49,137 bases of DNA from Pseudomonadota bacterium. GTDB taxonomy: Bacteria > Pseudomonadota > Gammaproteobacteria > Steroidobacterales > Steroidobacteraceae. The position numbers and the translations under genes were made by a program. Positions 26,526 through 35,531 of the stretch are shown here, in pieces. How positions within the stretch are numbered: position 1 is the first letter of the stretch; each line of letters begins with the position of its first letter. Location of the stretch: positions 1 to 49,137 of the forward strand of contig JANXUT010000007.1 of assembly GCA_025356075.1 (NCBI GenBank). The letters run 5' to 3'. Under the pieces are notes generated by a model. It was not told where the DNA came from. It saw only the letters and a program-made list of their open reading frames with translations, and ran no database searches.

Positions 26526-27950
26526 ATGCAGACCAAGCTCCTGATCGGCGGCAAGCTCATTCAGGGTACCGGTGTCGCCGAGGCCGTCCTTGATTCGGCA
26601 ACCGGCAAGCAGATCGCGACGGTGCACGAGGCGGGCCGCGAACAGGTCGATGCGGCCGTCGCCGCCGCGGAACGGGCGTTTGAGGGCTGGGCACAGACCA
26701 CGCCGAAGGACCGCGCGACGCTCCTATTCACGCTCGCCGACCGGATCAGCGCCGAGGCCGCGCGCTTCGCCGCCATCGAGTCACAGAACACCGGCAAGCC
26801 GCTTGGCGCCGCCCTCAACGATGAGATGCCCGCAATCGCCGACGTGTTCCGGTTCTTTGCCGGGGCCGCCCGCACCCAGCACGGCCTCATCGCCGGCGAG
26901 TACCAGGCGGGCTTCACCAGCATGATCCGCCGCGATCCGGTCGGGGTCGTTGCCTCCATCGCGCCGTGGAACTACCCGCTGATGATGGCCGCCTGGAAGC
27001 TCGCGCCGGCACTTGCGGCCGGCAACACCGTCGTCCTCAAGCCGTCGGAACTGACGCCACTCTCGACGCTCAAGCTCGCCGAGCTGCTGGCGGAGATCCT
27101 GCCTGCCGGCGTCGTCAATATCGTCAGCGGACACGGTGATAGCGTCGGCGCCGCGCTCGTCGGACATCCGCGCGTGCGCATGGTCTCGCTGACCGGCGAT
27201 GTGGCGACCGGCCAGAAGGTTCTGACGGCGGCCGCCGGCAATCTCAAGCGTACGCACCTCGAACTCGGCGGCAAGGCGCCCGTGATTGTTTTCGACGATG
27301 CCGACCTCGAGTCGGTCGTCGCGGGCATCCGCACGTTCGGCTTTTACAACGCAGGCCAGGACTGCACGGCAGCCTGCCGGATCTACGCAGGCCCCAAGAT
27401 CTACGAGCGACTGGTCGCGGACCTGACCAGTGCCGTGTCGACTCTCAAGGTCGGACTGCAGACCGAAGACGGCGTCGAGATGGGCCCGCTCATCTCAGCT
27501 CGACAGCAGGCCCGCGTTGCCGGCTTCGTCGAGCGTGCGGCGGCGCTGAAACACGTCGAGATCACGAGCGGCGGACGAGTGCGGGCGGGCGGCGGGTTCT
27601 TCTACGAGCCGACGATCGTCGCCGGTGCACTCCAGAACGACGAGATCGTCCAGCGGGAAGTGTTCGGGCCGGTCGTGTCGGTAACCCGCTTCTCGGACCC
27701 GGATGAGGCCATCGCATGGGCCAATGACACCGAATACGGCCTCGCCTCGTCGGTGTGGACGCAGGACGTCGCCAAGGGTCTGCGCGTTGCGTCGCGACTG
27801 CAATACGGCGCCACCTGGGTGAACACACATTTCATGCTGGTCAGCGAGATGCCCCACGGTGGCTTCAAGCGCTCCGGCTACGGCAAGGACCTGTCGGTCT
27901 ACGCGCTCGAGGATTACAGCGTGCCACGGCACATCATGGTGAAGCTGTGA
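26526..27950 (+). CDS. patD: gamma-aminobutyraldehyde dehydrogenase (PatD/YdcW type)
   Basis: A 474-residue NAD-dependent aldehyde dehydrogenase, close along its length to E. coli PatD (YdcW): shared blocks are [55 protein letters not shown] and the C-terminal [20 protein letters not shown]. Catalytic Cys280 ([10 protein letters not shown]) and general-base Glu246 are present. PatD oxidises 4-aminobutanal from putrescine to GABA. Betaine aldehyde is a known side substrate of this class, which matters in a methylated-amine locus. No putrescine transaminase gene lies nearby, so the aldehyde source is unclear. It is followed after 60 bases by an APC permease on the same strand. Confidence 0.85.
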   Translation: MQTKLLIGGKLIQGTGVAEAVLDSATGKQIATVHEAGREQVDAAVAAAERAFEGWAQTTPKDRATLLFTLADRISAEAARFAAIESQNTGKPLGAALNDEMPAIADVFRFFAGAARTQHGLIAGEYQAGFTSMIRRDPVGVVASIAPWNYPLMMAAWKLAPALAAGNTVVLKPSELTPLSTLKLAELLAEILPAGVVNIVSGHGDSVGAALVGHPRVRMVSLTGDVATGQKVLTAAAGNLKRTHLELGGKAPVIVFDDADLESVVAGIRTFGFYNAGQDCTAACRIYAGPKIYERLVADLTSAVSTLKVGLQTEDGVEMGPLISARQQARVAGFVERAAALKHVEITSGGRVRAGGGFFYEPTIVAGALQNDEIVQREVFGPVVSVTRFSDPDEAIAWANDTEYGLASSVWTQDVAKGLRVASRLQYGATWVNTHFMLVSEMPHGGFKRSGYGKDLSVYALEDYSVPRHIMVKL

Positions 27951-28010
27951 CTTTGGCACGCTCGCTTGCCGTTGACTGGATCTTCGACTCGCACGGTCGC
28001 CGGAGGACGA

Positions 28011-29510
28011 ATGACTGACGACAAGGCCAAACAGGCCGCTCAGGACGCAGACCAGCTGCGCTCGCTCGGCTATGTCTCCCACTTCGATCGCAGCATGTCG
28101 ATGTGGGAGAATTTCGCGCTCGGATTCACCTACCTGTCGCCGGTCGTGGGCGTGTACACGATCTTCGCGACGACATTCGCGGCTGGCGGCCCGCCGATGT
28201 GGTGGACCTACCTGTTCGTCGGCATGGGACAGATGCTCGTGTGCCTGGTGTTCGGCGAAATCGTCTCGCAGTTCCCCATCTCGGGCGGGATCTACCCGTG
28301 GGCGCGCCGCCTCTATGGCAAGCGCTGGGCATGGATGGCCGGGTGGGTCTACGGCTGGGCACTGTTTGTCACGCTCGCGGCGATTGCGACCGGTGCGGCA
28401 CCGTTCATCGCGCAGCTCTTCGGACTCGAAGGCACGCCCGTGCAATTGACCGTGATCGCTCTAATCCTCATTGCGATCACGACCGTCCTCAATCTGCGCG
28501 GCACGCGGCTGCTGGCGCGGGTGGCGATGTTCGGGTTCATCTGCGAGCTGGTCGGCGCGATCGCGGTCGGCAGCTACCTGCTGATCTTCGCGCGGCACCA
28601 GCCACTCAGTTCATTGATCGACCCGTCCAGCCTGCACATCGACGGCGGCTACCTGCCGGCGTTCCTCGCCTCGGCGCTCGGTGCGATGTTCTGCTACTAC
28701 GGCTTCGAGGCCTGTGGCGACGTCGCGGAAGAGACGCCGGATGCCAGCCGGACGATTCCGAAATCGATGCGGCTCACGATCTATGTCGGCGGCGTCGCCG
28801 CGCTCTGGGTCTGCCTCGGCCTCGTGCTGGCCGTCCCCGACGTCGGCGCGGTCCTGTCCGGAAAAGACAAGGATCCGGTCGTGACTGTGCTGCGTACCGC
28901 GATGGGTGACACGGGCCTCAGGGTCGTCATCGTGATCGTCACCGTCTCGTTCGTCTCCGCGCTCCTCAGCCTGCAAGCGGCGGCCAGTAGACTGCTGTTC
29001 GCCTATGCGCGCGACGAGATGATCATCGGCAGCGAGCACTTGCGCCACTTGTCGCCGGGCCGGCACATACCCGTCAAGGCGCTCTTGGTCGCCGGAGGAA
29101 TCCCGGCGCTGATCGCAATTTCCGCACTGTGGCTCGAGAACGCGATCGCGACGATCATCACCTTCGCCTCGGTCGGCATCTACATCGCCTTCCAGATGAT
29201 CGTGCTGGCCGCACTGGTCGCCCGCGCACGCGGGTGGCGCCCGGCCGGTTCGTTCACGCTGGGTGCCTGGGGCTGGCCGGTGAACGTGGCGGCCCTGATC
29301 TACGGGCTGAGCGCGATCGTCAACATGTCGTGGCCGCGCAGCCCCGCCGATCCGTGGTTCAACAACTACGGCGTGATCGTGACGTCGGTCGGCGTGATCG
29401 TGCTCGGAATCATCTACATGGTCGCCTTGCGGCCGTACGATCGCGGCCAGGCACCGGCCGGCGACGCGCACCACCTGCGAGCCGCAATCGGCGCCCCGAT
29501 CGGCGACTGA
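28011..29510 (+). CDS. APC-family amino acid/amine permease
   Basis: A 499-residue membrane protein with about 12 helices. The N-terminus (MWENFALGFTYLSPVVGVYTIF) and FGEIVSQFPISGGIYPWARRLYG are typical of the amino acid/choline transporter branch of the APC superfamily (GABA, choline or polyamine permeases). The ATG at 28011 follows GGAGGA; the longer frame from a TTG at 27966 has no site. It sits downstream of the patD-like gene and probably imports its precursor, such as a polyamine or GABA-like amine. This is inferred. Confidence 0.82.
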   Translation: MTDDKAKQAAQDADQLRSLGYVSHFDRSMSMWENFALGFTYLSPVVGVYTIFATTFAAGGPPMWWTYLFVGMGQMLVCLVFGEIVSQFPISGGIYPWARRLYGKRWAWMAGWVYGWALFVTLAAIATGAAPFIAQLFGLEGTPVQLTVIALILIAITTVLNLRGTRLLARVAMFGFICELVGAIAVGSYLLIFARHQPLSSLIDPSSLHIDGGYLPAFLASALGAMFCYYGFEACGDVAEETPDASRTIPKSMRLTIYVGGVAALWVCLGLVLAVPDVGAVLSGKDKDPVVTVLRTAMGDTGLRVVIVIVTVSFVSALLSLQAAASRLLFAYARDEMIIGSEHLRHLSPGRHIPVKALLVAGGIPALIAISALWLENAIATIITFASVGIYIAFQMIVLAALVARARGWRPAGSFTLGAWGWPVNVAALIYGLSAIVNMSWPRSPADPWFNNYGVIVTSVGVIVLGIIYMVALRPYDRGQAPAGDAHHLRAAIGAPIGD

Positions 29511-29546
29511 CCGCCATCCCACTCACCCCCATAGCGAGGAATCCCT

Positions 29547-29981
29547 ATGAACGCGTTATTTCCCGTCACGGCCGGCGCTCTCGCGCTCCTATTCGGATCT
29601 GCATCCATCGCCGGCGAGCGGATCCAGCTCGTCGAGCGCGCGCTCACCGACACGACGACGGATCTTGGCGCCAAGGGCGACTCCGTCGGCGACTTGATGA
29701 CATGGCTGAATCCGATTTACGACGCCGCCAACAAGATCCAGCTCGGCACCGATCAGGGCTTCTGTGTCCGCGTTGCCGTCGGCAAGAGCTGGGAGTGCAA
29801 CTGGACGACGATCCTCAAGGACGGCCGGATCACGGTCGAAGGCGCGTTCATGGACACCGGCGACTCGCTGCTGACGGTCACTGGCGGAACGGGCAAGTAC
29901 GCCGGCGCGAAGGGGCAGATGAAGCTGCACGCGCGCGACGCGAAGGCCTCCTCCTACGATTTCACCTTCGAATTGCTCTGA
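29547..29981 (+). CDS. small secreted protein, allene-oxide-cyclase/dirigent-like barrel
   Basis: A 144-residue protein with an N-terminal signal peptide (about 1-22, ending SIA). The mature part contains the hallmark GGTGKYAGAKGQMKL of the allene-oxide-cyclase/dirigent-like beta-barrel, plus two Cys (GFCVRVAVGKSWECNW) that could form a disulphide. Bacterial members have no established activity. It follows the permease by 36 bases on the same strand, with GCGAGGAATCCCT before the ATG. Its role here is unknown. Confidence 0.65.
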   Translation: MNALFPVTAGALALLFGSASIAGERIQLVERALTDTTTDLGAKGDSVGDLMTWLNPIYDAANKIQLGTDQGFCVRVAVGKSWECNWTTILKDGRITVEGAFMDTGDSLLTVTGGTGKYAGAKGQMKLHARDAKASSYDFTFELL

Positions 29982-30017
29982 CAGAGGGGCGCCGCCCGAG
30001 CGCGCGGTCGGAGCCGG

Positions 30018-30797
30018 CTAAGGGTACGGCCCGGCGGTCGCATCATTGCCGCCGTCGACCGGCAGGTTGGCGCCGGTCACGTAGCTTGCCCGCCCGGAGG
30101 CGAGAAAGTGCACGCACCACGCGACTTCGGCCGGCGCCGCGAGGCGCCGCATCGGGATGCCCGCGGCGAGCGAGCGAAGCCTCTCAGCGGGCTCGCCACC
30201 CTGCTGCGCGAGAATGTCGTCCACCATGCGCGTGTGGATCTCGCCGGGGCACACTGAGTTGACGCGGATACCGTCGCGGGCGTGGTCGAGCGCCATGCAG
30301 CGCGTGATTTGGATGACCGCTCCCTTGCTGGCGCAATAGGCGACGTGGTTGACCTCGCCGTTGAGGCCCCATTCGGAGGCGATGTTGACAATTGCGCCGC
30401 CACCGGCAGCGCGCATGTGGCGGACCGCTGCACGGCTGAGGTAGAACACCGCGTTGACGTTCACGGCCATCGTCTCGAGCCATTGCTCGTCGGACGTCTG
30501 CAATGCGTCCGCCGTGTAGAGAATCCCGGCGTTGTTGACGAGCACGTCGAGCCCGCCCAGACGCTCGAGCGTCGTCGCGACGAGGCTCTCGCACGCGCCC
30601 GGCACACGTAAGTCGGCGCCTGCAAACTCGGCGCGGCCGCCCGCCGCGACGATGCCCGCGACGACCGCGCGGCCGCGCGGCTCGTTGCGGCCGGACACCA
30701 TGACTGTTGCGCCGCTGGCCGCGAATACGCGCGCGCAAGCCTCACCGATGCCGGTAGTCGAACCGCTGACGAGGACGGTCTTGCCCGCGAAACTCAT
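30018..30797 (-). CDS. short-chain dehydrogenase/reductase
   Basis: A 259-residue classical SDR. Cofactor motif SGSTTGIG (11-18), NNAG (88-91), catalytic Ser141, Tyr154 and Lys158 (YxxxK) are all in place. VCPGEIHT and the C-terminal NLPVDGG complete the fold. The substrate is unknown. The gene is last in a minus-strand set (aldehyde dehydrogenase, small membrane protein, NCS1 permease, SDR) and starts 2 bases after the permease stop, so it probably acts on the imported compound. GGGAG precedes the ATG. Confidence 0.85.
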   Translation of the reverse strand: MSFAGKTVLVSGSTTGIGEACARVFAASGATVMVSGRNEPRGRAVVAGIVAAGGRAEFAGADLRVPGACESLVATTLERLGGLDVLVNNAGILYTADALQTSDEQWLETMAVNVNAVFYLSRAAVRHMRAAGGGAIVNIASEWGLNGEVNHVAYCASKGAVIQITRCMALDHARDGIRVNSVCPGEIHTRMVDDILAQQGGEPAERLRSLAAGIPMRRLAAPAEVAWCVHFLASGRASYVTGANLPVDGGNDATAGPYP

Positions 30798-30799
30798 GC

Positions 30800-32239
30800 T
30801 TACACTCCCGAGTCGCCCCGCGCGTCCGCGGCCGTCCCCTCTGCGTCGTAGCCGCCGCGCCCGGCCCTCGCGATGAAGAGGCGGGTCAACACGGCGAATA
30901 CGGCCGCAGCGACCGCCGCCGCCGGCAACGACGCCGTCAGCACTCGGTACGGCCCATGCGAGACGTAGGTGAGCGGGTTGAGCAGGTAGACGTACACGCC
31001 GCAGCCCGCGCCGAGGGCCGCCAGCGCCGCGGGGTTGAAGCCGTGCCAGAAGGCGTAGGGAGCGCCTGCGCGCGGGTCGAAGAGTGCCCGAACGTCGATC
31101 CGGCGGCGCCTGAGCAGGTAGTAGTCAATGATCTGGATGCCACAGAGCGGCGCAAATCCGACGCCGATGAACGCAAGGAAAGCGCCAAACTTCGCGAAGA
31201 AGAGCTCTGGAATGAAGAGCCCCACGGTGGCCACCGGCAGGATCGTGATCAGCAGCAGAGTCGACCACGGCAACTTTTCCACGGCGGCGAAATTCCTAAG
31301 GCCAATCGCCGAGGCATAAATCCCCGCGATGGCCGTTCCGAAGTTGGCTGCCGCGACGAATACCAGCGCCACGATTGCGTAACCGCTCCCACCGACCGTG
31401 CGCAGCCACTCGGCAGGGTCGGAACTGTGCAGCACGAGGATGCCGGCGACGCCGATCAGGCTGAGGAGCGGCACGGGCGCGCCCATCCCCAACAGCACCG
31501 GCAGCGCCACACTCCTGCCGTTCGGCGCCATCCGGATCATCGCGCCGAGGTACGGCCACCACGACAGCAGCGTCGCGATCCCGATCTCGACTCCGGTCGT
31601 GTAGTTCCACACGGGGTCCGGACCGGCAAGCGTCGGCTGGGCGCTGATTAGTTCCGGCCAGCGATGCGAAATCAGCAGGTACAGCATCCAAAGGCCGATC
31701 AGCACGTGCGCGACCAGTATGTTCGAGACGATGCTGAGGCCGCGGGCACCGCGCAGGAGCACGGTGAACACGATCACGCAGGCGAACAACGTCGTCGCGG
31801 GCACGATCTGCGCAGCGCCGACGCCTCGCGGAAGGAGGCCGAGGACGATCAACAGCTGAGCGACCGACTTCGCGAAGAAGATCAACAGAACGGAGTTCCA
31901 GCCGATGATTGACAGGAACTGCATGACCGCCGGAATCGCCCACCCGCGGGACCCGAACTGGGGCTTGGTCGAAGCGACCGAGTCGATCCCGAAGCGCACG
32001 CACGTCGGGCCGGCCGCCACCAGCACGAGTGCCATGCCGATCATGCTGCCCGCCGTGAGCGCAAAGGCCGCGTGCGCGAAGCCGAGGTAGTAGCCGGCAT
32101 ACTCGCCGATGAGGTAGCACCAAGTGGCGGCGGCCGCAGTCGCGAGGGCGATCGTGAGGCGCCAGGGTCCCCAGTTTCGTTCAGCCGCGAGGAGCGGCCA
32201 GGCGCTTCGGTCGGCCGCCGGGCCGTCGCCGGCGCTCAA
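30800..32239 (-). CDS. NCS1-family (cytosine/purine-type) permease
   Basis: A 479-residue protein with about 12 hydrophobic helices. The opening WPLLAAERNWGPWRLTIALATAAAATWCYLIGEYAGYYLG and the later block AAANFGTAIAGIYASAIGLRN are in the style of nucleobase:cation symporter-1 proteins. NCS1 carriers import cytosine, hydantoins, allantoin, thiamine and related ring nitrogen compounds. The start is probably TTG at 32239, preceded by GGAGTCGGCG. An SDR follows and an aldehyde dehydrogenase precedes, suggesting uptake and oxidation of one nitrogenous compound. Confidence 0.78.
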   Translation of the reverse strand: MSAGDGPAADRSAWPLLAAERNWGPWRLTIALATAAAATWCYLIGEYAGYYLGFAHAAFALTAGSMIGMALVLVAAGPTCVRFGIDSVASTKPQFGSRGWAIPAVMQFLSIIGWNSVLLIFFAKSVAQLLIVLGLLPRGVGAAQIVPATTLFACVIVFTVLLRGARGLSIVSNILVAHVLIGLWMLYLLISHRWPELISAQPTLAGPDPVWNYTTGVEIGIATLLSWWPYLGAMIRMAPNGRSVALPVLLGMGAPVPLLSLIGVAGILVLHSSDPAEWLRTVGGSGYAIVALVFVAAANFGTAIAGIYASAIGLRNFAAVEKLPWSTLLLITILPVATVGLFIPELFFAKFGAFLAFIGVGFAPLCGIQIIDYYLLRRRRIDVRALFDPRAGAPYAFWHGFNPAALAALGAGCGVYVYLLNPLTYVSHGPYRVLTASLPAAAVAAAVFAVLTRLFIARAGRGGYDAEGTAADARGDSGV

Positions 32240-32267
32240 CGCCGACTCCGGCGAAGCGGCCGACCGA

Positions 32268-32513
32268 TCATAGCCACCACCCGATCGCGAGGAGGAGAAT
32301 CGGCACGGCGATGCCGAGCGCGCCTATACACCACCAACTCACCGCGTCGAAGTCGCGATCCGGCTCAAGCGGCGACTCAAGCGCGCAGATGCGCTGCTCG
32401 AGCTCGTCGGCGAACCGAGCCACCGGGAGGCGCCTGCCCACCGGTCCGGCGCTGGCCTCCGTACCGACGGGATTCACCTCAGCGCTTGCCGCGACCGGGG
32501 AACGACTCGGCAT
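32268..32513 (-). CDS. small single-span membrane protein
   Basis: An 81-residue frame with a soluble N-terminal half and one clear transmembrane helix at the C-terminus (IGALGIAVPILLLAIGWWL). It fills the gap between the aldehyde dehydrogenase and the NCS1 permease on the same strand and overlaps the dehydrogenase end by 35 bases. Codon use is like its neighbours. It may be a small accessory subunit of the permease. The start is uncertain, with internal GTG codons possible. No family recognised. Confidence 0.5.
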   Translation of the reverse strand: MPSRSPVAASAEVNPVGTEASAGPVGRRLPVARFADELEQRICALESPLEPDRDFDAVSWWCIGALGIAVPILLLAIGWWL

Positions 32514-34029
32514 CGTCGTACGGGAACCACCAGAAGTCGTGGGGCTTGGCGGTGGGGTCGATCATCGTGAATTTCGTATGGCGAAACGTATCGAGGCCCT
32601 CCGCGCCCAGCTGGCGGCCCATGCCGGACTGCTTGCGGCCCCCGAAGGGACCTGCGTCGTTGTCGAGCAGCGGCGCATTGATCCACACCATGCCAGCCTC
32701 GATCTCCTCGACGGCACGGAATGCCTCGGCGAGATCGGTCGTATAGATCGTCGAACCGAGCGCATAGCGCGAGTCATTCGCTCGCACGATCGCCTCGTCG
32801 AGGTCGGCCACCCGGCACACCGGCGCTACCGGTCCGAAGGACTCGCCGTTGACGATGTCCGCCTCCGGCGACACGTCCTTGAGCACGGTCGGCTCGACGA
32901 ACCAGCCAGCACCCGCGTCCGACGGGCGTCCGCCGCCGCAGGCGACCGCCACGCCCTGCTGGCGCGCGCGCTCGAGCTTGCCGAGATAACGCTCGAGCTC
33001 GCGCTCCGCGGCCAGGGGCCCCATATCGACCCGTCCGAGCCCGTTACCGACGCGCACCTGCCGCGTATAGCCAACGAGCCGTTCGACGAATTCGTCATAC
33101 ACCCGAGTGTGCACGTAGAAGCGCTCGGCCGCCGCGCACACCTGCCCGCAATTGAGGTACGCCCCGAATGCCGCGCCGCGCGCGGCCACGTCGATCGGCG
33201 CCGACGGCATGACGATGAACGGGTCATTGCCGGAGGTCTCGATCAGGGTCCGCTTGTAGAGGCCCGCGCACGTCTGCGCGACGCTGCGCCCGGTCTCGAT
33301 GCCGCCCGTAAACGCGACCATGTGAGTGTCCGGGTGTGCAACGAGCTGCTGCCCGACCGGGCCGCCTCCGACGACTACCTGCAGGAGGCCCGCGGGCAAC
33401 CCGGCGAAGGCTTCGACGAATTTGAGGGTCGTGAGGCTCGTGAGTTCGGACGGCTTGATGATAACTGCGTTGCCGCACGCAAGCGCCGCGGCGGCCTGCC
33501 AGCACAAAAGGCAGAGCGGGTAGTTGAACGGCAGAATAATGACGACGACGCCGAGCGGATCCTTGCTCGTGAAGTTGAACTGGCCGTCGATCACCGGGCC
33601 CAGCACGCGGCCCGCCTCGTGCCGCGCTACCTCCGCGTAGTAGTCGGTCGCAGTCGCCGACCAAACGACCTCGTCGGCGGATTCCTTGTAGGGCTTCCCC
33701 ATCTCGCGCGTGAGCATCTCGGCGACCAGCGGCCGGGCTTGCCGCATCGCCTGCGCCGCCTGGTGCAGCAACTCCGAGCGCTGGTGGTAGTTGGTCTTGC
33801 GCCACCGCTTCTGGGCGCCGTTGGCGATCTCGATCGCCTCCGTCACCTCCGCCGCGGTCGCATCGACGATCTCGCCGAGGCGTTCAACGGTCGCGGGGTC
33901 GATGACGTCGCGGCGGGTCGAGCCTGCCGCCGGAATCAGGCGGCCACCAATTAGGTGGTGGGCGCTGAGCTGCGAGAAGGCGGTAAGCGCGGTCACGAAG
34001 TCCCCCAGACGAGCGTCGGCGGCGGTCAC
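32479..34029 (-). CDS. NAD(P)-dependent aldehyde dehydrogenase
   Basis: A 516-residue aldehyde dehydrogenase. Catalytic Cys298 (NCGQVCAAAERF) and general-base Glu264 are present, though the usual ELGG around the Glu reads ETSG, which is seen in succinate-semialdehyde-like branches. LPFNYPL and NAVIIKPSE define the cofactor domain. The substrate is not evident. The GTG at 34029 lacks a good ribosome site; a GTG at 33996 behind GGGGGA is a reasonable alternative. It heads the minus-strand set with the small membrane protein, NCS1 permease and SDR. Confidence 0.82.
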   Translation of the reverse strand: MTAADARLGDFVTALTAFSQLSAHHLIGGRLIPAAGSTRRDVIDPATVERLGEIVDATAAEVTEAIEIANGAQKRWRKTNYHQRSELLHQAAQAMRQARPLVAEMLTREMGKPYKESADEVVWSATATDYYAEVARHEAGRVLGPVIDGQFNFTSKDPLGVVVIILPFNYPLCLLCWQAAAALACGNAVIIKPSELTSLTTLKFVEAFAGLPAGLLQVVVGGGPVGQQLVAHPDTHMVAFTGGIETGRSVAQTCAGLYKRTLIETSGNDPFIVMPSAPIDVAARGAAFGAYLNCGQVCAAAERFYVHTRVYDEFVERLVGYTRQVRVGNGLGRVDMGPLAAERELERYLGKLERARQQGVAVACGGGRPSDAGAGWFVEPTVLKDVSPEADIVNGESFGPVAPVCRVADLDEAIVRANDSRYALGSTIYTTDLAEAFRAVEEIEAGMVWINAPLLDNDAGPFGGRKQSGMGRQLGAEGLDTFRHTKFTMIDPTAKPHDFWWFPYDDAESFPGRGKR

Positions 34030-34340
34030 TGCGCCGCCGAAGGCGTAACACTAATCTATCCCGGCGACGCAGGGAATCACGGCGCGGCCGGCCCTCGCGC
34101 CGCAACTCCCGCTGTCGACACGCGCGCCCCGACGCGCGACAGGGATCGTGGAACTGTGTTGAACTGCGTACGCGGAACGATCGCACGCCCGGCGTGCCAC
34201 GGCGGAGCGCCGCAGCGACAGCGACGATGGCATGATCTCGGGGGGGTTATCCTGCCTGACCAGACTTATTGCGCGGTGCCCGCGGCGGGCACCCACGCTC
34301 GGCGTGCGGCGACCGCGGCCCGAACGGCCGCCGGCGGCCG
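34030..34340. other. divergent gap, aldehyde dehydrogenase / MFS
   Basis: About 310 bases between divergent genes. I see no gene. Short GC inverted repeats occur (GGCGCG/CGCGCC near 34081-34102; CGCGCG twice near 34121-34140). Promoters for both directions must lie here, but I cannot place convincing boxes. Confidence 0.35.
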
Positions 34341-35531
34341 GTGTCGGTGAGCTCGGCGCCACCCGCGGCCGTCGCCGCCAGCGTTCGGGCGCGTCGGCTG
34401 GGCTTCGCCGCCGTGTTCGCGACAAACTTCGGCGTCGGCCTGCTGTTCGGCTTCCTGCCGCCGCTGATCGCGCTCGTGCTGAAGCGTCACGGCGCGTCGA
34501 ATGCCGAAATCGGCGGAATCACCGGTATCAGCACGATCGCCGTGATCCTGCTCGGCCCGGCCTATCCGCGCATCATCGGTTGGCTCGGCCTGCGCCGTGC
34601 GATTGTCACCGGCGTCGGCCTCGCGCTCCTCGTCCTGCTCGCGATGCCCGCCTTCGACGGGATCGCGAGCTGGACGGCGCTGCGGTTCGTGAGCGGTTGT
34701 GCACTCGGGCTGCAATGGATCGCGAGCGAAGTCTGGCTGAACCGGATGGCGACTGACCGGTCGCGCGGTACGGTGATGGCGATCTACGCAACCATTTTTG
34801 CGGCGGGGGTGGTCGCGGGCCCGGTGCTGCTTGAATTCACCGGGACCCTCGGCTCGTGGCCGTTCCTGATCGGGGCGCTCGCCCTCGCACTGACTGCGGT
34901 TCCCCTCGCCTTCGTACGCGACGTGCCGACCGCCCGCTACGAACCCCTGCCGCTGCGGCACCTGCTCGGACTCGTTCGCCTGGCGCCCATCGTGATGCTA
35001 GCCGCGCTGGTCGCTGGTCTGGTGGAATCGGCCGACATCTCCCTGCTGCCCCTCCTCGGGATTGGCGCTGGTTTCGACGAGCGGGCGTCGCTATTGCTGG
35101 TAACGGCGTTTCTCGCCGGCAACGTGCTGCTGCAACTGCCGATCGGCTGGATCGCCGACCGACTCGGGCGTCGGCCGACGCTGGCCGCGTGTGCCGCGGT
35201 CAGTGCGATCGGCCCCTTGCTCCTGACGGCGTCGCTCGGAGTGCCGGCGCTGCAATGGCCGCTGTTGCTACTCTGGGGCGGGACGATGTACGGGTTCTAC
35301 ACCCAGGGCATTGCGCTGCTCGGCGAATCTTTCCCCGTCCAGCAACTAGCCGCCGCCAACACGGTATTCGTGATGGTGTACTGCGCCGGCGGCGTCGTCG
35401 GCCCGGGGCTCGGCGGCCTCGCGATGGATGCCTGGTCCGGCCCCGGCCTCGTTGGTGTCCTCAGCGGCGCCGCGTTGCTGCTGATCGCCGGCCTCATCCT
35501 CGAGTCACTGCGCAGCCGGGCCCCGCGCTAG
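34341..35531 (+). CDS. MFS transporter
   Basis: A roughly 396-residue major-facilitator protein with about 12 helices in two halves. The second half carries the loop motif GWIADRLGRRPTL, and the first half has a weaker counterpart (YPRIIGWLGLRRA). It resembles YcaD-like drug/metabolite MFS proteins. The frame opens at a TTG (34269), but hydrophobic sequence begins only after about residue 43, so a GTG near 34341 or 34347 is more likely; neither has a clear ribosome site. The stop overlaps the convergent lyase-like gene by 4 bases. Substrate and direction of transport are unknown. Confidence 0.8.
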   Translation: MSVSSAPPAAVAASVRARRLGFAAVFATNFGVGLLFGFLPPLIALVLKRHGASNAEIGGITGISTIAVILLGPAYPRIIGWLGLRRAIVTGVGLALLVLLAMPAFDGIASWTALRFVSGCALGLQWIASEVWLNRMATDRSRGTVMAIYATIFAAGVVAGPVLLEFTGTLGSWPFLIGALALALTAVPLAFVRDVPTARYEPLPLRHLLGLVRLAPIVMLAALVAGLVESADISLLPLLGIGAGFDERASLLLVTAFLAGNVLLQLPIGWIADRLGRRPTLAACAAVSAIGPLLLTASLGVPALQWPLLLLWGGTMYGFYTQGIALLGESFPVQQLAAANTVFVMVYCAGGVVGPGLGGLAMDAWSGPGLVGVLSGAALLLIAGLILESLRSRAPR

